From the NCBI GenBank assembly GCA_020442915.1, contig JAGRJD010000066.1, forward strand, positions 1-49,992: a DNA stretch of 49,992 bases. Reading direction: 5' to 3'. The translations under genes and the position numbers were made by a program. Below are positions 7,739-17,521 of this stretch, piece after piece. Every line of letters starts with the position of its first letter. Position 1 is the first letter of the stretch. The notes beneath the pieces were generated by a model. It ran no database searches. It saw nothing but the letters and a program-made list of their open reading frames with translations, and was not told the DNA's origin. The DNA is from Thiothrix sp. (GTDB taxonomy: Bacteria; Pseudomonadota; Gammaproteobacteria; Thiotrichales; Thiotrichaceae).

Positions 7739-10700
7739 ATGTTCTTATCCATCTGGAAGAAAACGCACCTGTTCTGCTCCCCGCTGACAGAAAAACGGCA
7801 GCTTCCCCGCCTGGTTAGCGGTTTTTGTGCCGCTGCAACCCTGTGCATGGCCCACCCGCTGCTGGCGGCAGATGAAAGTCTGCTCAAACAGGGAACGCTG
7901 GCCAGTACGCCGGTTGGTGAGGAAAATGTCAGTACCATTGACTGGGTGGTCTCCCATGTCAACAACAGCACCGGCCTGATGGAGAATGTCATTCTCACCG
8001 ACCGTCTGGGGCCGGGACAGGTCCTGAAGCCGGGCACCCTGGTCCTGCCACAGGGCTGGAGTGCGCAATATTCAACGGATGGCGGCACCAGCTTCAGTAC
8101 CATTGAGCCGGCCAGTGGGGTGAATGCACTGATCTTCAGCAACCCGTTTGTGGTGCCGACCAGTCTGGGGCGGGGTCGCACCCTGACCCTGCCCATGAGC
8201 AAGGGGGTGCAGATGGGCGGTGGTGGTGACGGTTATAATCCGGCGTTGCTGGACAATGGCCGCATCATGGGAATCAACCATCATAGTCCCAATCCCAATA
8301 TCTGGTGTTATGACCCTTTTGCGGAGGGCAAATGCGATGGTTATCCACTCAAACCAGGCATCCCGACCGGTATGACACCACTGGCCATCGGGATTGGCAA
8401 CAAGCTTTATCTGGGGGATGACTCCGGTGCCAGCAAGGTTTACGGGCAGAAGGGTAAACTCTATTGCTGGGACGGGCAGACCAACCGCAGTTGCGGAACC
8501 AGTCCGGTGATTGATGACGGCTATACTGGGCCGGTGCTGGTGAATAACCGGTTTTATGTACTGACCAGTTCCGGGCAGGTTGACTGCTATGATCCGGCGG
8601 CCCAGCTGCAGCGTTGTGCCGGCTTCACACCGGTCAACATCGGCCTGCTGCCCGGCAACAGCGACTCCTGGACCAGCGCTGGTACCGACATGCTGGTCTG
8701 GGATAACCGGATACTGATCGCCACGCAGACCAATCAGGTGATCTGTTTCGATGTCCCGAGCAATGCCATGTGTACCGATTGGGCCATCAACCCGCTCCAG
8801 ATGTCCGGCACCAACAGTTTCAACCTGTTTCGGCGCATGGATACCGGTGGCAGGGTGGATGGTTTCTGTGCCTCGGGCTCCAGCAGGGCTGCCTCCTGCT
8901 ACTCGTTGCAGGGTGAGTTTGAGGAAACGGTTGATACCTCGGCGGTGGATATATTTTATCCGGGACTGAACGCTTGGGGGGAAATCTATGATGGTACCCG
9001 GGTGTTCTCTCCCAATTATTATACCATGATCGGCTGCTGGGACTGGGCCACCCGCTCTGTCTGTACCGGCCAGTATTTCAGCAATGGCATGCTTGGCCCG
9101 GCCGGACGGCCTTATGGCATGAGTACCGATGGCAGCTGCCTGTTTTCGTATGGGGATGCCGGTACCCTGTATTCCTGGGATCCGAAGACAGGTGCCAGCC
9201 CCTGCCGGCGCAGTTCGGGGCAGATCACGGTGAGCATGGATGATTACTTCTGCAAGGATCAGGCGGATCGTAATGCCCGCTGGGACAAGGTGAAGTTTTA
9301 TGATACCAGTCTGGTGAGCGGTGATGAATTCGATTCAATGCAGGTGAAGCTGGTGAATCCGGCCACAGGGGAAACCGTCATGGGGCCGGTGGAAATGATC
9401 GACGGCAGTGGGGAGCTGGATATTTCCGGGATTCCGAACACCATTCGAACACTGGAGATGGTACCGCTGGGCGTGCCGACCGGGAGCAAGGCCTGGGCTG
9501 ATGGTGTCCCGCCGAAAGTGACACTGACCTTCTATTCCAGTCAGCAGCCCCGGTTCTGTTACCGTTCGGTGATGAGCTGCGAACCCGGTACCGGCGAGGT
9601 TGTCACGACCCGCAGCCAGGGCAGCTTCCGTGCCAGCCTGCTGGCCAGCAACACGGTCAAGACCAATATCACCCAGAACCTGAGCACGGTGGCTTCGGTC
9701 GCAGTATGCAACCTGGGGCCGACCATTCATACCCCGTCCCGGTTGAGTTTCTCCGGCGGCAGCACGGAAATGGTGGTGGATATCCTCAGCAGTGACGACA
9801 GCAGTGTGGAGTCGCTCAGTGGCAGCGGGCTGGTCTACAGCCTGTCCGGCGGCGATGACATGGCACTGTTCAGCCTGGGTCCGCTGGGGCAGCTGGCCTT
9901 CAATTCGGTGCCGGAGGTCGCGGCACCACAGGACCTGAATGGTGACAATGTGTATCTGGTCGAAGTCACGGTGACCGACCCGGAAAACCTGACTGACACC
10001 CGCCTGTTCGAGGTTCATGTGGTGGAGGATGTCGATGGTGACGGGGTGGCCGATAACGTGGATCAGGACCTGGACGGTGATGGCATCAGCAATACCGAGG
10101 AAGGGAATGATGACACGGATGGTGATGGGGTACCTGACCTGCACGACCTGGACTCCGACAACGATGGCATCCCGGATGCCTATGAGGCTCAGGCCGGGAG
10201 TGCCTATGTCGCCCCCTCCGGTGTGGATGGCAACGGCGATGGCATTGATGATGCCTATGGCAGCGGCCTGACGCCGGTGGACAGTGACCTGGACGGTCTG
10301 GCGGATGCCTATGACAATGATGATGACAACGACACCATTCTGACCCGGTATGAAAATGCCGACCCGGATGGTGACGGCAATCCGTCCGACGCCCGGGATA
10401 CGGATGGCGACGGTACGCCGGATTATCTGGACCGGGATGATGACAATGACGGCAAGCCCACGGAAAACGAAGTCGGTGATGTGACCTTGGCTGCCGGTGA
10501 TCCGGCGGGTGCGCCGGATACGGATGGTGATGGAACCCCGGATTATCTGGATGTACTGGACCAGAGCCGCCTGCGCCTGCAGGTACGGGGTCTGCTGCAG
10601 GGGCCTTATGACAATATCAGCGGCAAGATGCGTGATGACCTGAGCATCAGGAGCCTGATCGGTCTGGAGCAGCCTTATGCCGGCCTGCTGGGCTATGAGG

Positions 10701-11350
10701 GGACTGAAACCCTGTCACCGGCCCTGTTCGGTATCGGTGGTGACAATGCACCGGTGGACTGGGTGCTGGTGGAACTGCGGGATGCCGCTGCACCGGCTAC
10801 ACGGGTGGCGGCCTTTGCGGGCATCATCCAGCGTGATGGTGACGTGGCCGATGCCCGGACCAATGACACAACCCTGCAGTTGCGGGACCTGCCGCAGGGC
10901 AGCTACTACGTGGCCCTGCGGCATCGTAACCACCTGGGTGTCATGACCAGCGCGCCGGTGGCCCTGTCCGCCACGCCGACGCTGGTGGACTTCAGCCGGC
11001 TGGCCACGGAAGTGTATGGGACCCATGCACGCATACCGAGCGGCGGTTTTCCGGATCAGGCCCTGCTATGGGCCGGAGACATCAACAACAGCAACAGCGT
11101 GATTGATCAGGGGCCGGGAAATGACAGTACCGAGATTTACCGTGAGGTGCTGGCCGCACCGGATAACCTGCTGTTCAACAGCAACTATGCGCTGGAGGGC
11201 TATCTGGTGAGTGATGCCAATCTGGACGGTACCACCATCTACAGCGGTCCGGGGAACGATGTGAACCTGATCCGGCGCAACGTGCTGTCGCATCCGGGCA
11301 ATACTGCTTTCCTGTTCAATTACATTGTACGCGGCACCATACCGAAGTAG
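7739..11350 (+). CDS. Large secreted protein with thrombospondin type 3 calcium-binding repeats
   Basis: A 1203-residue exported protein. Residues 1-44 look like a signal peptide ending at LLA-AD. Residues 45-120 resemble a DUF11-type repeat domain of surface proteins (VSHVNNSTGLMENVILTDRLGPG). Residues 150-500 hold a beta-propeller-like region in which a motif of the form CYDP or CWD followed by about ten residues and another Cys recurs six or seven times, perhaps disulfide-bonded blades. Residues 764-942 are a stalk of D-x-D-x-D-G repeats (DVDGDGVADN, DTDGDGTPDY and relatives), the thrombospondin type 3 signature for calcium. The C-terminal 250 residues include VALRHRNHLGVM and two dockerin-like loops (GDINNSNSVID, DANLDGTTIYSGPGND). 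I infer an extracellular or cell-surface role, in adhesion or matrix. No catalytic motif is visible. Confidence 0.85.
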   Translation: MFLSIWKKTHLFCSPLTEKRQLPRLVSGFCAAATLCMAHPLLAADESLLKQGTLASTPVGEENVSTIDWVVSHVNNSTGLMENVILTDRLGPGQVLKPGTLVLPQGWSAQYSTDGGTSFSTIEPASGVNALIFSNPFVVPTSLGRGRTLTLPMSKGVQMGGGGDGYNPALLDNGRIMGINHHSPNPNIWCYDPFAEGKCDGYPLKPGIPTGMTPLAIGIGNKLYLGDDSGASKVYGQKGKLYCWDGQTNRSCGTSPVIDDGYTGPVLVNNRFYVLTSSGQVDCYDPAAQLQRCAGFTPVNIGLLPGNSDSWTSAGTDMLVWDNRILIATQTNQVICFDVPSNAMCTDWAINPLQMSGTNSFNLFRRMDTGGRVDGFCASGSSRAASCYSLQGEFEETVDTSAVDIFYPGLNAWGEIYDGTRVFSPNYYTMIGCWDWATRSVCTGQYFSNGMLGPAGRPYGMSTDGSCLFSYGDAGTLYSWDPKTGASPCRRSSGQITVSMDDYFCKDQADRNARWDKVKFYDTSLVSGDEFDSMQVKLVNPATGETVMGPVEMIDGSGELDISGIPNTIRTLEMVPLGVPTGSKAWADGVPPKVTLTFYSSQQPRFCYRSVMSCEPGTGEVVTTRSQGSFRASLLASNTVKTNITQNLSTVASVAVCNLGPTIHTPSRLSFSGGSTEMVVDILSSDDSSVESLSGSGLVYSLSGGDDMALFSLGPLGQLAFNSVPEVAAPQDLNGDNVYLVEVTVTDPENLTDTRLFEVHVVEDVDGDGVADNVDQDLDGDGISNTEEGNDDTDGDGVPDLHDLDSDNDGIPDAYEAQAGSAYVAPSGVDGNGDGIDDAYGSGLTPVDSDLDGLADAYDNDDDNDTILTRYENADPDGDGNPSDARDTDGDGTPDYLDRDDDNDGKPTENEVGDVTLAAGDPAGAPDTDGDGTPDYLDVLDQSRLRLQVRGLLQGPYDNISGKMRDDLSIRSLIGLEQPYAGLLGYEGTETLSPALFGIGGDNAPVDWVLVELRDAAAPATRVAAFAGIIQRDGDVADARTNDTTLQLRDLPQGSYYVALRHRNHLGVMTSAPVALSATPTLVDFSRLATEVYGTHARIPSGGFPDQALLWAGDINNSNSVIDQGPGNDSTEIYREVLAAPDNLLFNSNYALEGYLVSDANLDGTTIYSGPGNDVNLIRRNVLSHPGNTAFLFNYIVRGTIPK

Positions 11351-11383
11351 GTTGCCGGGGCCGGCCTGTACGAGCAAAAGAAA

Positions 11384-11416
11384 CGGCCCGCAGCGTTGAT
11401 CTGCGGGCCGCTGTTT
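11384..11416. terminator. Bidirectional Rho-independent terminator
   Basis: A perfect ten-base stem, CGGCCCGCAG at 11384-11393 and CTGCGGGCCG at 11401-11410, with a seven-base loop. It is followed by CTGTTTTC on the plus strand and, read in reverse, by TTTCTTTTGC. It lies between two convergent genes, the calcium-stalk protein and the TRAP permease, and can serve both. Confidence 0.85.
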
Positions 11417-11440
11417 TCGGGGACTCAGGTTGTTGGCGAC

Positions 11441-14074
11441 TCAGAAACGGCCAAAAAAGGCCGGTTCGGTCTGACGCCTGCGCTGTACCCAGATGAGCAG
11501 GGCCAGCAGCAGCAGGGCAGGGAGGTAGAAGACTTCCTTGGGCATGCGTTGTGCCGGCATTTCAATTTTGGAAACGCGTACCGGCTGATCGCCGTAGAAG
11601 TCGAACATCTGCAGGGTGGTGAAGAAGGGTGTGCCGGGCATCGGCTCTTCCAGCTTCTCCACACCGTCTTCTTCCATGACGGCCAGCCCGGACTTGGCCA
11701 GACGCGCAGCCCCGTCACCTTCATCATTCAGCTCGGCCACCAGCGTGATCTGGGACATCTGGTCCGGCTTGTCAAAATCGGGACCGACCACTTCCAGACG
11801 CAGCGGCTGACCTTTGGGCTGGGCCTGTGCCAGTTCCAGAACTTTGGTACCTTCATGCAGCACATAGGGTGGCTGCACCCTGTCCAGCCAGAAGCCGGGA
11901 CGGAGCAGGGTGAAGGCGATCAGCAGCAGGCCGGCGGATTCCCAGAGCCGGCTTTTGGTCATGAAATAACCCTGGGTGGCTGCCGCAAACAGCATCATGG
12001 CGATCGTCGCCACGATAAAGATGAAGATGGCCTTGAACAGGCCCACATCGATCAGCAGCAGTTCAGTATTGAAAATGAACAGGAACGGCAGCAGGGCGGT
12101 ACGGATATCGTAGCCGAAACCCTGCAGGCCGGTCCTGATGGGGTCGCCGCCGGAAATGGCCGCAGCGGCAAAGGCCGCCAGACCGACAGGGGGGGTGTCG
12201 TCAGCCAGAATGCCGAAGTAGAACACGAACATGTGTACGGCAACCAGCGGGACCACCAGACCGGACTGGGCACCGACCGAGACGATGACCGGGGCCATGA
12301 GTGAGGATACCACGATGTAGTTGGCGGTCGTGGGCAGCCCCATCCCCAGGATCAGGCTCATGACCGCAACCAGGATCAGCATGGCGAGCAGGTTGCCGCC
12401 GGAGAGGAATTCGACAAATTCGCCCACGATCTGATGGGCACCGGTCAGCGAGACGGTACCGATGATGATGCCGGCCACCCCGGTGGCGACCCCGATGGAC
12501 ATCATGCTGCGTGCCCCGTTGATCATGCCGTGCCAGAAATCGTTCAGGCCGAGCCCGATCCCGGTGATGATGCCGCGCCCGCCCCGGAACAGCGCCTTGA
12601 GGCTGTGCTGGGTCAGGACCACGAACAGCATGGCCATACAGGCCCAGAACGCGGACAGGGCCGGTGACAGGTGTTCAATCAGGATGCACCACAGCAGTAC
12701 CATAATGGGCAGCAGGTAGTAATAGCCGGTGATGGCGACCTCACCCGCTTTGGGCAATACTTCCAGCGGTGCATCAGGGTCATCCATTTCCAGATCGGGG
12801 TGACGTGCCGCCATGGCGACCAGCAGCAGGTAGAGCAGCAGGAAAATGCCGGCGGCTGTCCAGAGGGTCATGCCCGGAAAGGCGGTCTTGACCCAGCCCA
12901 GTCCCCAGTAAACCACGGCACCGAGCACCAGCAGGCCGACAAAGCCGGTCATGAACCCGAGCAGTTTGCGGGCCAGGGTCAGGTGGGTGGGTGGGCGTTC
13001 CAAGCCCGTGAGGCCCAGCTTCAGGGCTTCCAGATGTACAATGTAAAACAGGGCGATATAGGAGATCAGCGCCGGTATCAGGGCATGACGGATCAGCTCC
13101 TGATAACTGATGCCGGTGAATTCGGCAATCAGGAAGGCGGCAGCTCCCATGACCGGCGGGGTGAGCTGGCCATTGGTGGAGGAGGCGACTTCCACCGCGC
13201 CGGCCTTTTCAGGCGTGAAACCGGTGCGCTTCATGAGTGGAATGGTGAAGGTGCCGGTGGTGACCACGTTGGCGATGGAGGAGCCGGAATAAAGGCCGCT
13301 CAGGCCGGATGCAACCACGGCGGCCTTGGCCGGGCCGCCACGCAGATGGCCCAGCAGGGCGAAGGCGAGCTTGATGAAGTAGTTGCCGGCACCGGCCCGT
13401 TCCAGCAGGGAGCCGAACAGCACGAACAGGTAGATCATGCTGGCCGATACCCCGAGCGCGACCCCGAACACGCCTTCGGTCTGCATCCAGTAGTGCCACA
13501 TGGCCTTGCCGAATGAGGCACCTTTCCAGCGAATGACATCCGGGAGAAAACTCAGGTGGCCGAAAAAGACATAGAGCACGAAGATACTGGCCACGATCAG
13601 CATCGGCAGGCCCAGGGAGCGGTAAACCGAAATGCCGAGGATGATCATGCCGGTAGCGGAAATAACGATGTCGCTGGTAGTGGGCAGGCCGGCGCGGGTG
13701 GCGATCTCGTTCTTGAAGACAATCAGGTAGATGCAGCAGGCCGCACCGACAATGGCCAGTAGCCAGTCATAGGTCGGCACCCGGTCGCGGGCACTGGCGG
13801 TAAACAGCGGATAGGACAGGTTGGTCAGGGCCATGGCAAAGGCCAGGTGCAGAATGCGCACATCGGTGCCGTTCAGGACCGCATTGATGCCAAAAGTCTG
13901 GCTGATCCAGAACGGGACTTCAGAGGAAATGTAAAGCTGGAAACAGGACCAGAAGAAGGCCAGCAGGGCGATGATCAAACCGGCAGTTCCGAGGGCATTG
14001 CGTTTGCCGCTGTCGGTACCGGTGAACTCCTCCAGATTGGCCTGCTCCGCAGGGGCAGGGTGAGTCGTCGACAT
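11441..14074 (-). CDS. TRAP transporter fused permease (4TM/12TM, TAXI type)
   Basis: An 877-residue inner-membrane protein joining the small (DctQ-like) and large (DctM-like) TRAP subunits in one chain, as is usual for TAXI-type systems. The N-terminal third has several membrane helices. The DctM part is recognisable from SGLYSGSSIANVVTTGTFTIPLMKRTGF and from the SSTNGQLTPPVMGAAAFLIAEF and GMGLPTTANYIVVSSLMAPVI blocks, which contain the conserved Asn, Pro and Gly of the substrate and sodium sites. The last 170 residues (after about 700) form a soluble-plus-helical extension that resembles DUF3394, seen in this transporter class. It works with the binding protein encoded just upstream, 87 bases away, to import an organic acid using the sodium gradient. 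Confidence 0.93.
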   Translation of the reverse strand: MSTTHPAPAEQANLEEFTGTDSGKRNALGTAGLIIALLAFFWSCFQLYISSEVPFWISQTFGINAVLNGTDVRILHLAFAMALTNLSYPLFTASARDRVPTYDWLLAIVGAACCIYLIVFKNEIATRAGLPTTSDIVISATGMIILGISVYRSLGLPMLIVASIFVLYVFFGHLSFLPDVIRWKGASFGKAMWHYWMQTEGVFGVALGVSASMIYLFVLFGSLLERAGAGNYFIKLAFALLGHLRGGPAKAAVVASGLSGLYSGSSIANVVTTGTFTIPLMKRTGFTPEKAGAVEVASSTNGQLTPPVMGAAAFLIAEFTGISYQELIRHALIPALISYIALFYIVHLEALKLGLTGLERPPTHLTLARKLLGFMTGFVGLLVLGAVVYWGLGWVKTAFPGMTLWTAAGIFLLLYLLLVAMAARHPDLEMDDPDAPLEVLPKAGEVAITGYYYLLPIMVLLWCILIEHLSPALSAFWACMAMLFVVLTQHSLKALFRGGRGIITGIGLGLNDFWHGMINGARSMMSIGVATGVAGIIIGTVSLTGAHQIVGEFVEFLSGGNLLAMLILVAVMSLILGMGLPTTANYIVVSSLMAPVIVSVGAQSGLVVPLVAVHMFVFYFGILADDTPPVGLAAFAAAAISGGDPIRTGLQGFGYDIRTALLPFLFIFNTELLLIDVGLFKAIFIFIVATIAMMLFAAATQGYFMTKSRLWESAGLLLIAFTLLRPGFWLDRVQPPYVLHEGTKVLELAQAQPKGQPLRLEVVGPDFDKPDQMSQITLVAELNDEGDGAARLAKSGLAVMEEDGVEKLEEPMPGTPFFTTLQMFDFYGDQPVRVSKIEMPAQRMPKEVFYLPALLLLALLIWVQRRRQTEPAFFGRF

Positions 14075-14160
14075 GGTTTTCTCCTTGGGGGATAGAGCGG
14101 TCGGGGCCAGAACCGACTGCAGCCCGTTGCGGGCTGCAGGTTGTACTTGAAGGTGGTGGC

Positions 14161-15123
14161 TTACATCCAGCCACGTTCCTTGTAGTACTTGACGGCACCT
14201 TCATGCAGCGGTGCACTGAGGCCGTCCTTGATCATCTCTTCTTCTTTCAGGTTGGCGAAGGCCGGATGCAGCTTTTTAAAGTCATCGAAGTTGTCGAATA
14301 CCGCCTTGGTAACGGTATAAACCACTTCATCCGGTACCTTGGCAGAGCTGATCAGGGTGGCTCCCACCCCGAAGGTGGTGACATCTTCATCCGTACCGGT
14401 ATAGGTTCCACCCGGAATCACGGCGACACGATAGTAGGGGTTGTCCGCCACCAGCTTGTCAATGACTTCACCCTTGACATCCACCAGTTTGACATCACAG
14501 GTGGTGGCAGCTTCGGTGATGGCGGCTGCCGGGTGGCCGATGGTATAGATCATGGCGTCGATCTTGCCGTCACACAGGGCCTGGGCCATTTCGGAACCCT
14601 TGAGCTCGGCGGCCAGGGCGAAGTCGTCCATTGTCATGCCATAGGCTTTCATGACCACTTCCGTGGTGGCGCGCTGACCGGAGCCGGGGTTGCCGACGTT
14701 GACTTTCTTGCCCTTGAGGTCTTCAAACGACTGGATACCGGTATCGGCACGCACCACGAGGGTGAACGGTTCCGGGTGCAGGGCGAATACGGAGCGCAGG
14801 TCTTCAAACTTGCCGGCATCGGCAAAATCACCGACACCGTTGTAGGCATTATACTGGGCATCGGACTGGGCCACACCGAACTCCAGTTCGCCGGCACGCA
14901 CGGTGTTGATGTTGTAGACGGAGCCGCCGGTGGATTCCGCCGAGCAGCGGATGCCGTGCTCCTTGCGCTCCTTGTTGACCAGGCGGCAGATGGCCCCGCC
15001 GGTCGGGTAGTAAACCCCGGTGACACCACCGGTACCGATGGAAATGAACTGTTGTTCGGCAGCCTGAACGGTGCCTGCCAGACCGAGGGCGAGAAGACCG
15101 GTGGCGATGATTTTCATTGACAT
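14161..15123 (-). CDS. TAXI family TRAP transporter solute-binding protein
   Basis: A 320-residue periplasmic binding protein with a signal peptide ending near TVQA-AEQQ. The block [26 protein letters not shown] is the TAXI signature, the glycine-rich loop that lines the ligand site. The later [19 protein letters not shown] and [27 protein letters not shown] match the family as well. It captures the substrate, probably a dicarboxylate, glutamate-like or keto acid, for the fused permease downstream. An AAGGAGAG ribosome binding site ends seven bases before the ATG at 15123. It is divergent from the aminotransferase/BKACE genes, so the two units may be co-regulated from the shared 245-base gap. 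Confidence 0.94.
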   Translation of the reverse strand: MSMKIIATGLLALGLAGTVQAAEQQFISIGTGGVTGVYYPTGGAICRLVNKERKEHGIRCSAESTGGSVYNINTVRAGELEFGVAQSDAQYNAYNGVGDFADAGKFEDLRSVFALHPEPFTLVVRADTGIQSFEDLKGKKVNVGNPGSGQRATTEVVMKAYGMTMDDFALAAELKGSEMAQALCDGKIDAMIYTIGHPAAAITEAATTCDVKLVDVKGEVIDKLVADNPYYRVAVIPGGTYTGTDEDVTTFGVGATLISSAKVPDEVVYTVTKAVFDNFDDFKKLHPAFANLKEEEMIKDGLSAPLHEGAVKYYKERGWM

Positions 15124-15256
15124 TCTTCAACTCTCCTTGAATTGCTCGGGAGCGAAATACCGGGCCGGAAAGCCCTGCAGCCCCTGTTAGCTGTTGATGG
15201 GTAAATACTGACTCCGTGTCCTTGATTATTGGATACTATCACATTACACGCAAGCC

Positions 15257-15285
15257 TTGAATAAAGCCCCTTTTCCTGCTATTAA
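15257..15285 (+). promoter_or_regulatory. Candidate promoter of the aminotransferase-BKACE operon
   Basis: TTGAAT at 15257-15262 and TATTAA at 15280-15285 are 17 bases apart, each matching four of six consensus bases. It lies 83 bases before the GTG start, in the gap shared with the divergent TAXI gene. I see no clear operator palindrome in this gap. Confidence 0.42.
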
Positions 15286-15368
15286 CCGGATCCGCCGGAT
15301 TGACCTGCTGCTGAAAAAGCGTTTAAGTTAGGAACAGATAATCCGGGTGGACAGCAGGAGGTGTTTTC

Positions 15369-16700
15369 GTGAGTCATGTTTTTCCGCGCCATTCGCGCCA
15401 GTTACCCCCCGTTGCAGTGACTGGACAGGGCTGCTATATCACGGATGCCAGTGGCAAACGCTATCTGGACGGTTCCGGCGGGGCGGCGGTTTCCTGTCTG
15501 GGGCACAACCACCCGGCGGTACTGGAAGCCATTCATGCCCAGCTGGCGCAGCTGCCTTTCGCCCATACCGGCTTTTTCACCTCTGAACCGGCAGAGCAGC
15601 TGGCCGACCTGCTGGTCGCCCATGCCCCGACGGGGATTGAGCGGGTGTATTTTGTATCCGGCGGCTCCGAAGCCGTGGAGGCAGCCATCAAGCTGGCGCG
15701 TCAGTACTTCCTGGAAACTGGACAGCCACAGCGTAAGCACCTGATCGCCCGGCGGCAGAGCTACCATGGCAATACCCTGGGCGCACTGGCGACCGGTGGC
15801 AACCTGTGGCGACGCAAACCCTTTGACCCGCTGCTGATCGAGACCAGCCACATTGCCCCCTGTTATGCCTATCGCGGGCAGCAGGCCGGGGAGAGTGCGT
15901 TCGACTACGGTCAGCGGGTGGCCGGTGAACTGGAAACGGAAATCCTGCGGCTGGGACCGGAGACGGTCATGGCATTTTTGGCCGAGCCGGTGGTGGGCGC
16001 GACCTTGGGGGCCGTGCCGGCGGTGGCGGGTTATTTCCAGCGCATCCGTGAAATTTGCGACCGGTATGGCGTGCTGCTGATTCTGGATGAGGTCATGTGC
16101 GGCATGGGGCGTACCGGCACGCTGTTTGCCTGTGAGCAGGAAGGCATCGCACCGGATATCGTCACCATCGCCAAGGGACTGGGAGCCGGTTATCAGCCCA
16201 TCGGCGCCATGCTCTGCAGCGGGCGGATTTATCAGGCCATTGAGCAGGGAAGCGGTTTTTTTCAGCACGGTCATACCTATCAGGGGCATCCGACCGCCTG
16301 TGCTGCCGGACTGGCCGTGACCCGTGTGCTTACCGGTGCCGGCCTGCTGATGCAGGTTCAAACGCGGGGGCAGTTGCTGGCGCAGAAGCTGCAGGATGCT
16401 TTCGGGGCTCATCCGCAGGTGGGTGACATCCGGGGTCGGGGCCTGTTCCAGGGGCTGGAGCTGGTACAGGAGCGGGAGCACAGGACCCCGTTTGCGCCTG
16501 AACTGGGCCTCAACCGGCGCCTCAGGCAGGAAGCCTTTGCTGCGGGTCTGATCTGTTACCCCATGGGAGGCACCATTGACGGTGTGCAGGGGGATCATGT
16601 GCTGCTGGCCCCGGCTTTCATCATGGAGCCGGCACAACTGGACGAGCTGGTGGAAAAGCTCGGGCTGGCGCTGGAACGGGCGCTGGCATCCCTCGGATAA
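15369..16700 (+). CDS. Class III pyridoxal-phosphate aminotransferase
   Basis: A 443-residue fold-type I transaminase, probably acting on an omega-amino acid or beta-amino acid with pyruvate or 2-oxoglutarate as acceptor. Visible signatures are GSEAVEAAIKLARQYF for the cofactor phosphate, ILDEVMCGMGRTG with the Asp that pairs with the pyridine nitrogen, and the Schiff-base lysine Lys269 in TIAKGLGAGYQPIGA. GTG 15369 is the start because AGGAGG lies seven bases before it. The next gene encodes a BKACE enzyme 17 bases on, so the pair most likely converts an amino acid to a beta-keto acid and then cleaves it. The exact substrate is not readable; families of this class include beta-alanine, taurine and 4-aminobutyrate enzymes. 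Confidence 0.93.
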   Translation: MSHVFPRHSRQLPPVAVTGQGCYITDASGKRYLDGSGGAAVSCLGHNHPAVLEAIHAQLAQLPFAHTGFFTSEPAEQLADLLVAHAPTGIERVYFVSGGSEAVEAAIKLARQYFLETGQPQRKHLIARRQSYHGNTLGALATGGNLWRRKPFDPLLIETSHIAPCYAYRGQQAGESAFDYGQRVAGELETEILRLGPETVMAFLAEPVVGATLGAVPAVAGYFQRIREICDRYGVLLILDEVMCGMGRTGTLFACEQEGIAPDIVTIAKGLGAGYQPIGAMLCSGRIYQAIEQGSGFFQHGHTYQGHPTACAAGLAVTRVLTGAGLLMQVQTRGQLLAQKLQDAFGAHPQVGDIRGRGLFQGLELVQEREHRTPFAPELGLNRRLRQEAFAAGLICYPMGGTIDGVQGDHVLLAPAFIMEPAQLDELVEKLGLALERALASLG

Positions 16701-16717
16701 GGGGTGTGGATTGAAAC

Positions 16718-17521
16718 ATGACCGTGTTTGACCTGCCGGCGCTCATGATCGCTCCCAACGGGGCCCGACGGACCAGGGCCGATCATCCGGCCCTGCCGGT
16801 GACGATTCCTGAAATTGTACAGTGCGCTGCCGATTGTGCCGCCGCCGGGGCGGATGGTATCCATGCTCATGTGCGTGATGCCCAGGGGCGGCATGTACTG
16901 GATGCCGGGCTGTACCGCGAGCTGCTGGCGGAGCTGGCCCGACAGGTACCGGCGCTGCGGGTGCAGGTGACATCCGAAGCTGCCGGGCGTTATCAGGCCC
17001 CTGAACAGCAGGCCGTGATCCGGGTGCTGGTACCAGCCTATGTCTCGGTGGCACTGCGGGAAATGCTGCCACCCGCCTGCAGTGCGACACAATGGCAGCA
17101 GGCTTGGGACTTTTATCACTGGGCTGCGGATCAGGGTGTGATGATCCAGCATATCCTGTATGCTGCTGATGACCTGCAGCAGTGGTTGCAGCTGCGGGAT
17201 GAGGGTCTGGTTCCGGCAGCCGCCAGGGTTCACCTGCTGTTCGTGCTGGGGCGCTATACCTCCAGGCAGCAGAGCCGGCCTCAGGACCTGGAACCGTTTC
17301 TGGCCGGCCTGAAACAGGCGGGTGATGACCGTCTGCAATGGGCCGTGTGTGCCTTCGGGGTGCAGGAAACTGACTGTCTGGTGGCCGCCCACCGTCAGGG
17401 AGGCAGAATCCGGGTCGGGTTTGAAAACAGCCTGTGGCATGCGGATGGCCGTGTGGCTGCCAGTAACCGTGAGCGGGTGGAAGCCGTGCGGCGCGCCTTG
17501 TATCCCGATGGCTTGCCATGA
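16718..17521 (+). CDS. BKACE-family beta-keto acid cleavage enzyme (3-keto-5-aminohexanoate cleavage-like)
   Basis: A 267-residue TIM-barrel zinc enzyme of the former DUF849 group. Known members condense a beta-keto acid with acetyl-CoA and release acetoacetate plus a new acyl-CoA; the founding member, Kce, acts in lysine fermentation. The zinc ligands are visible as His49 and His51 in GIHAHVRD and Glu236 in GFENSLW. The protein is on the short side of the family, so some substrate-pocket loops differ from Kce and the lysine pathway should not be assumed. It follows the aminotransferase closely, and its stop codon overlaps an ATG that opens a short untitled frame. I infer a transamination and cleavage route for a compound brought in by the TAXI transporter. 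Confidence 0.9.
   Translation: MTVFDLPALMIAPNGARRTRADHPALPVTIPEIVQCAADCAAAGADGIHAHVRDAQGRHVLDAGLYRELLAELARQVPALRVQVTSEAAGRYQAPEQQAVIRVLVPAYVSVALREMLPPACSATQWQQAWDFYHWAADQGVMIQHILYAADDLQQWLQLRDEGLVPAAARVHLLFVLGRYTSRQQSRPQDLEPFLAGLKQAGDDRLQWAVCAFGVQETDCLVAAHRQGGRIRVGFENSLWHADGRVAASNRERVEAVRRALYPDGLP

Noticed and set aside
11441..11810. Short plus-strand frames opposite the TRAP permease tail
   Set aside because: They lie antisense to a well-supported gene and have no start signals or recognisable content.
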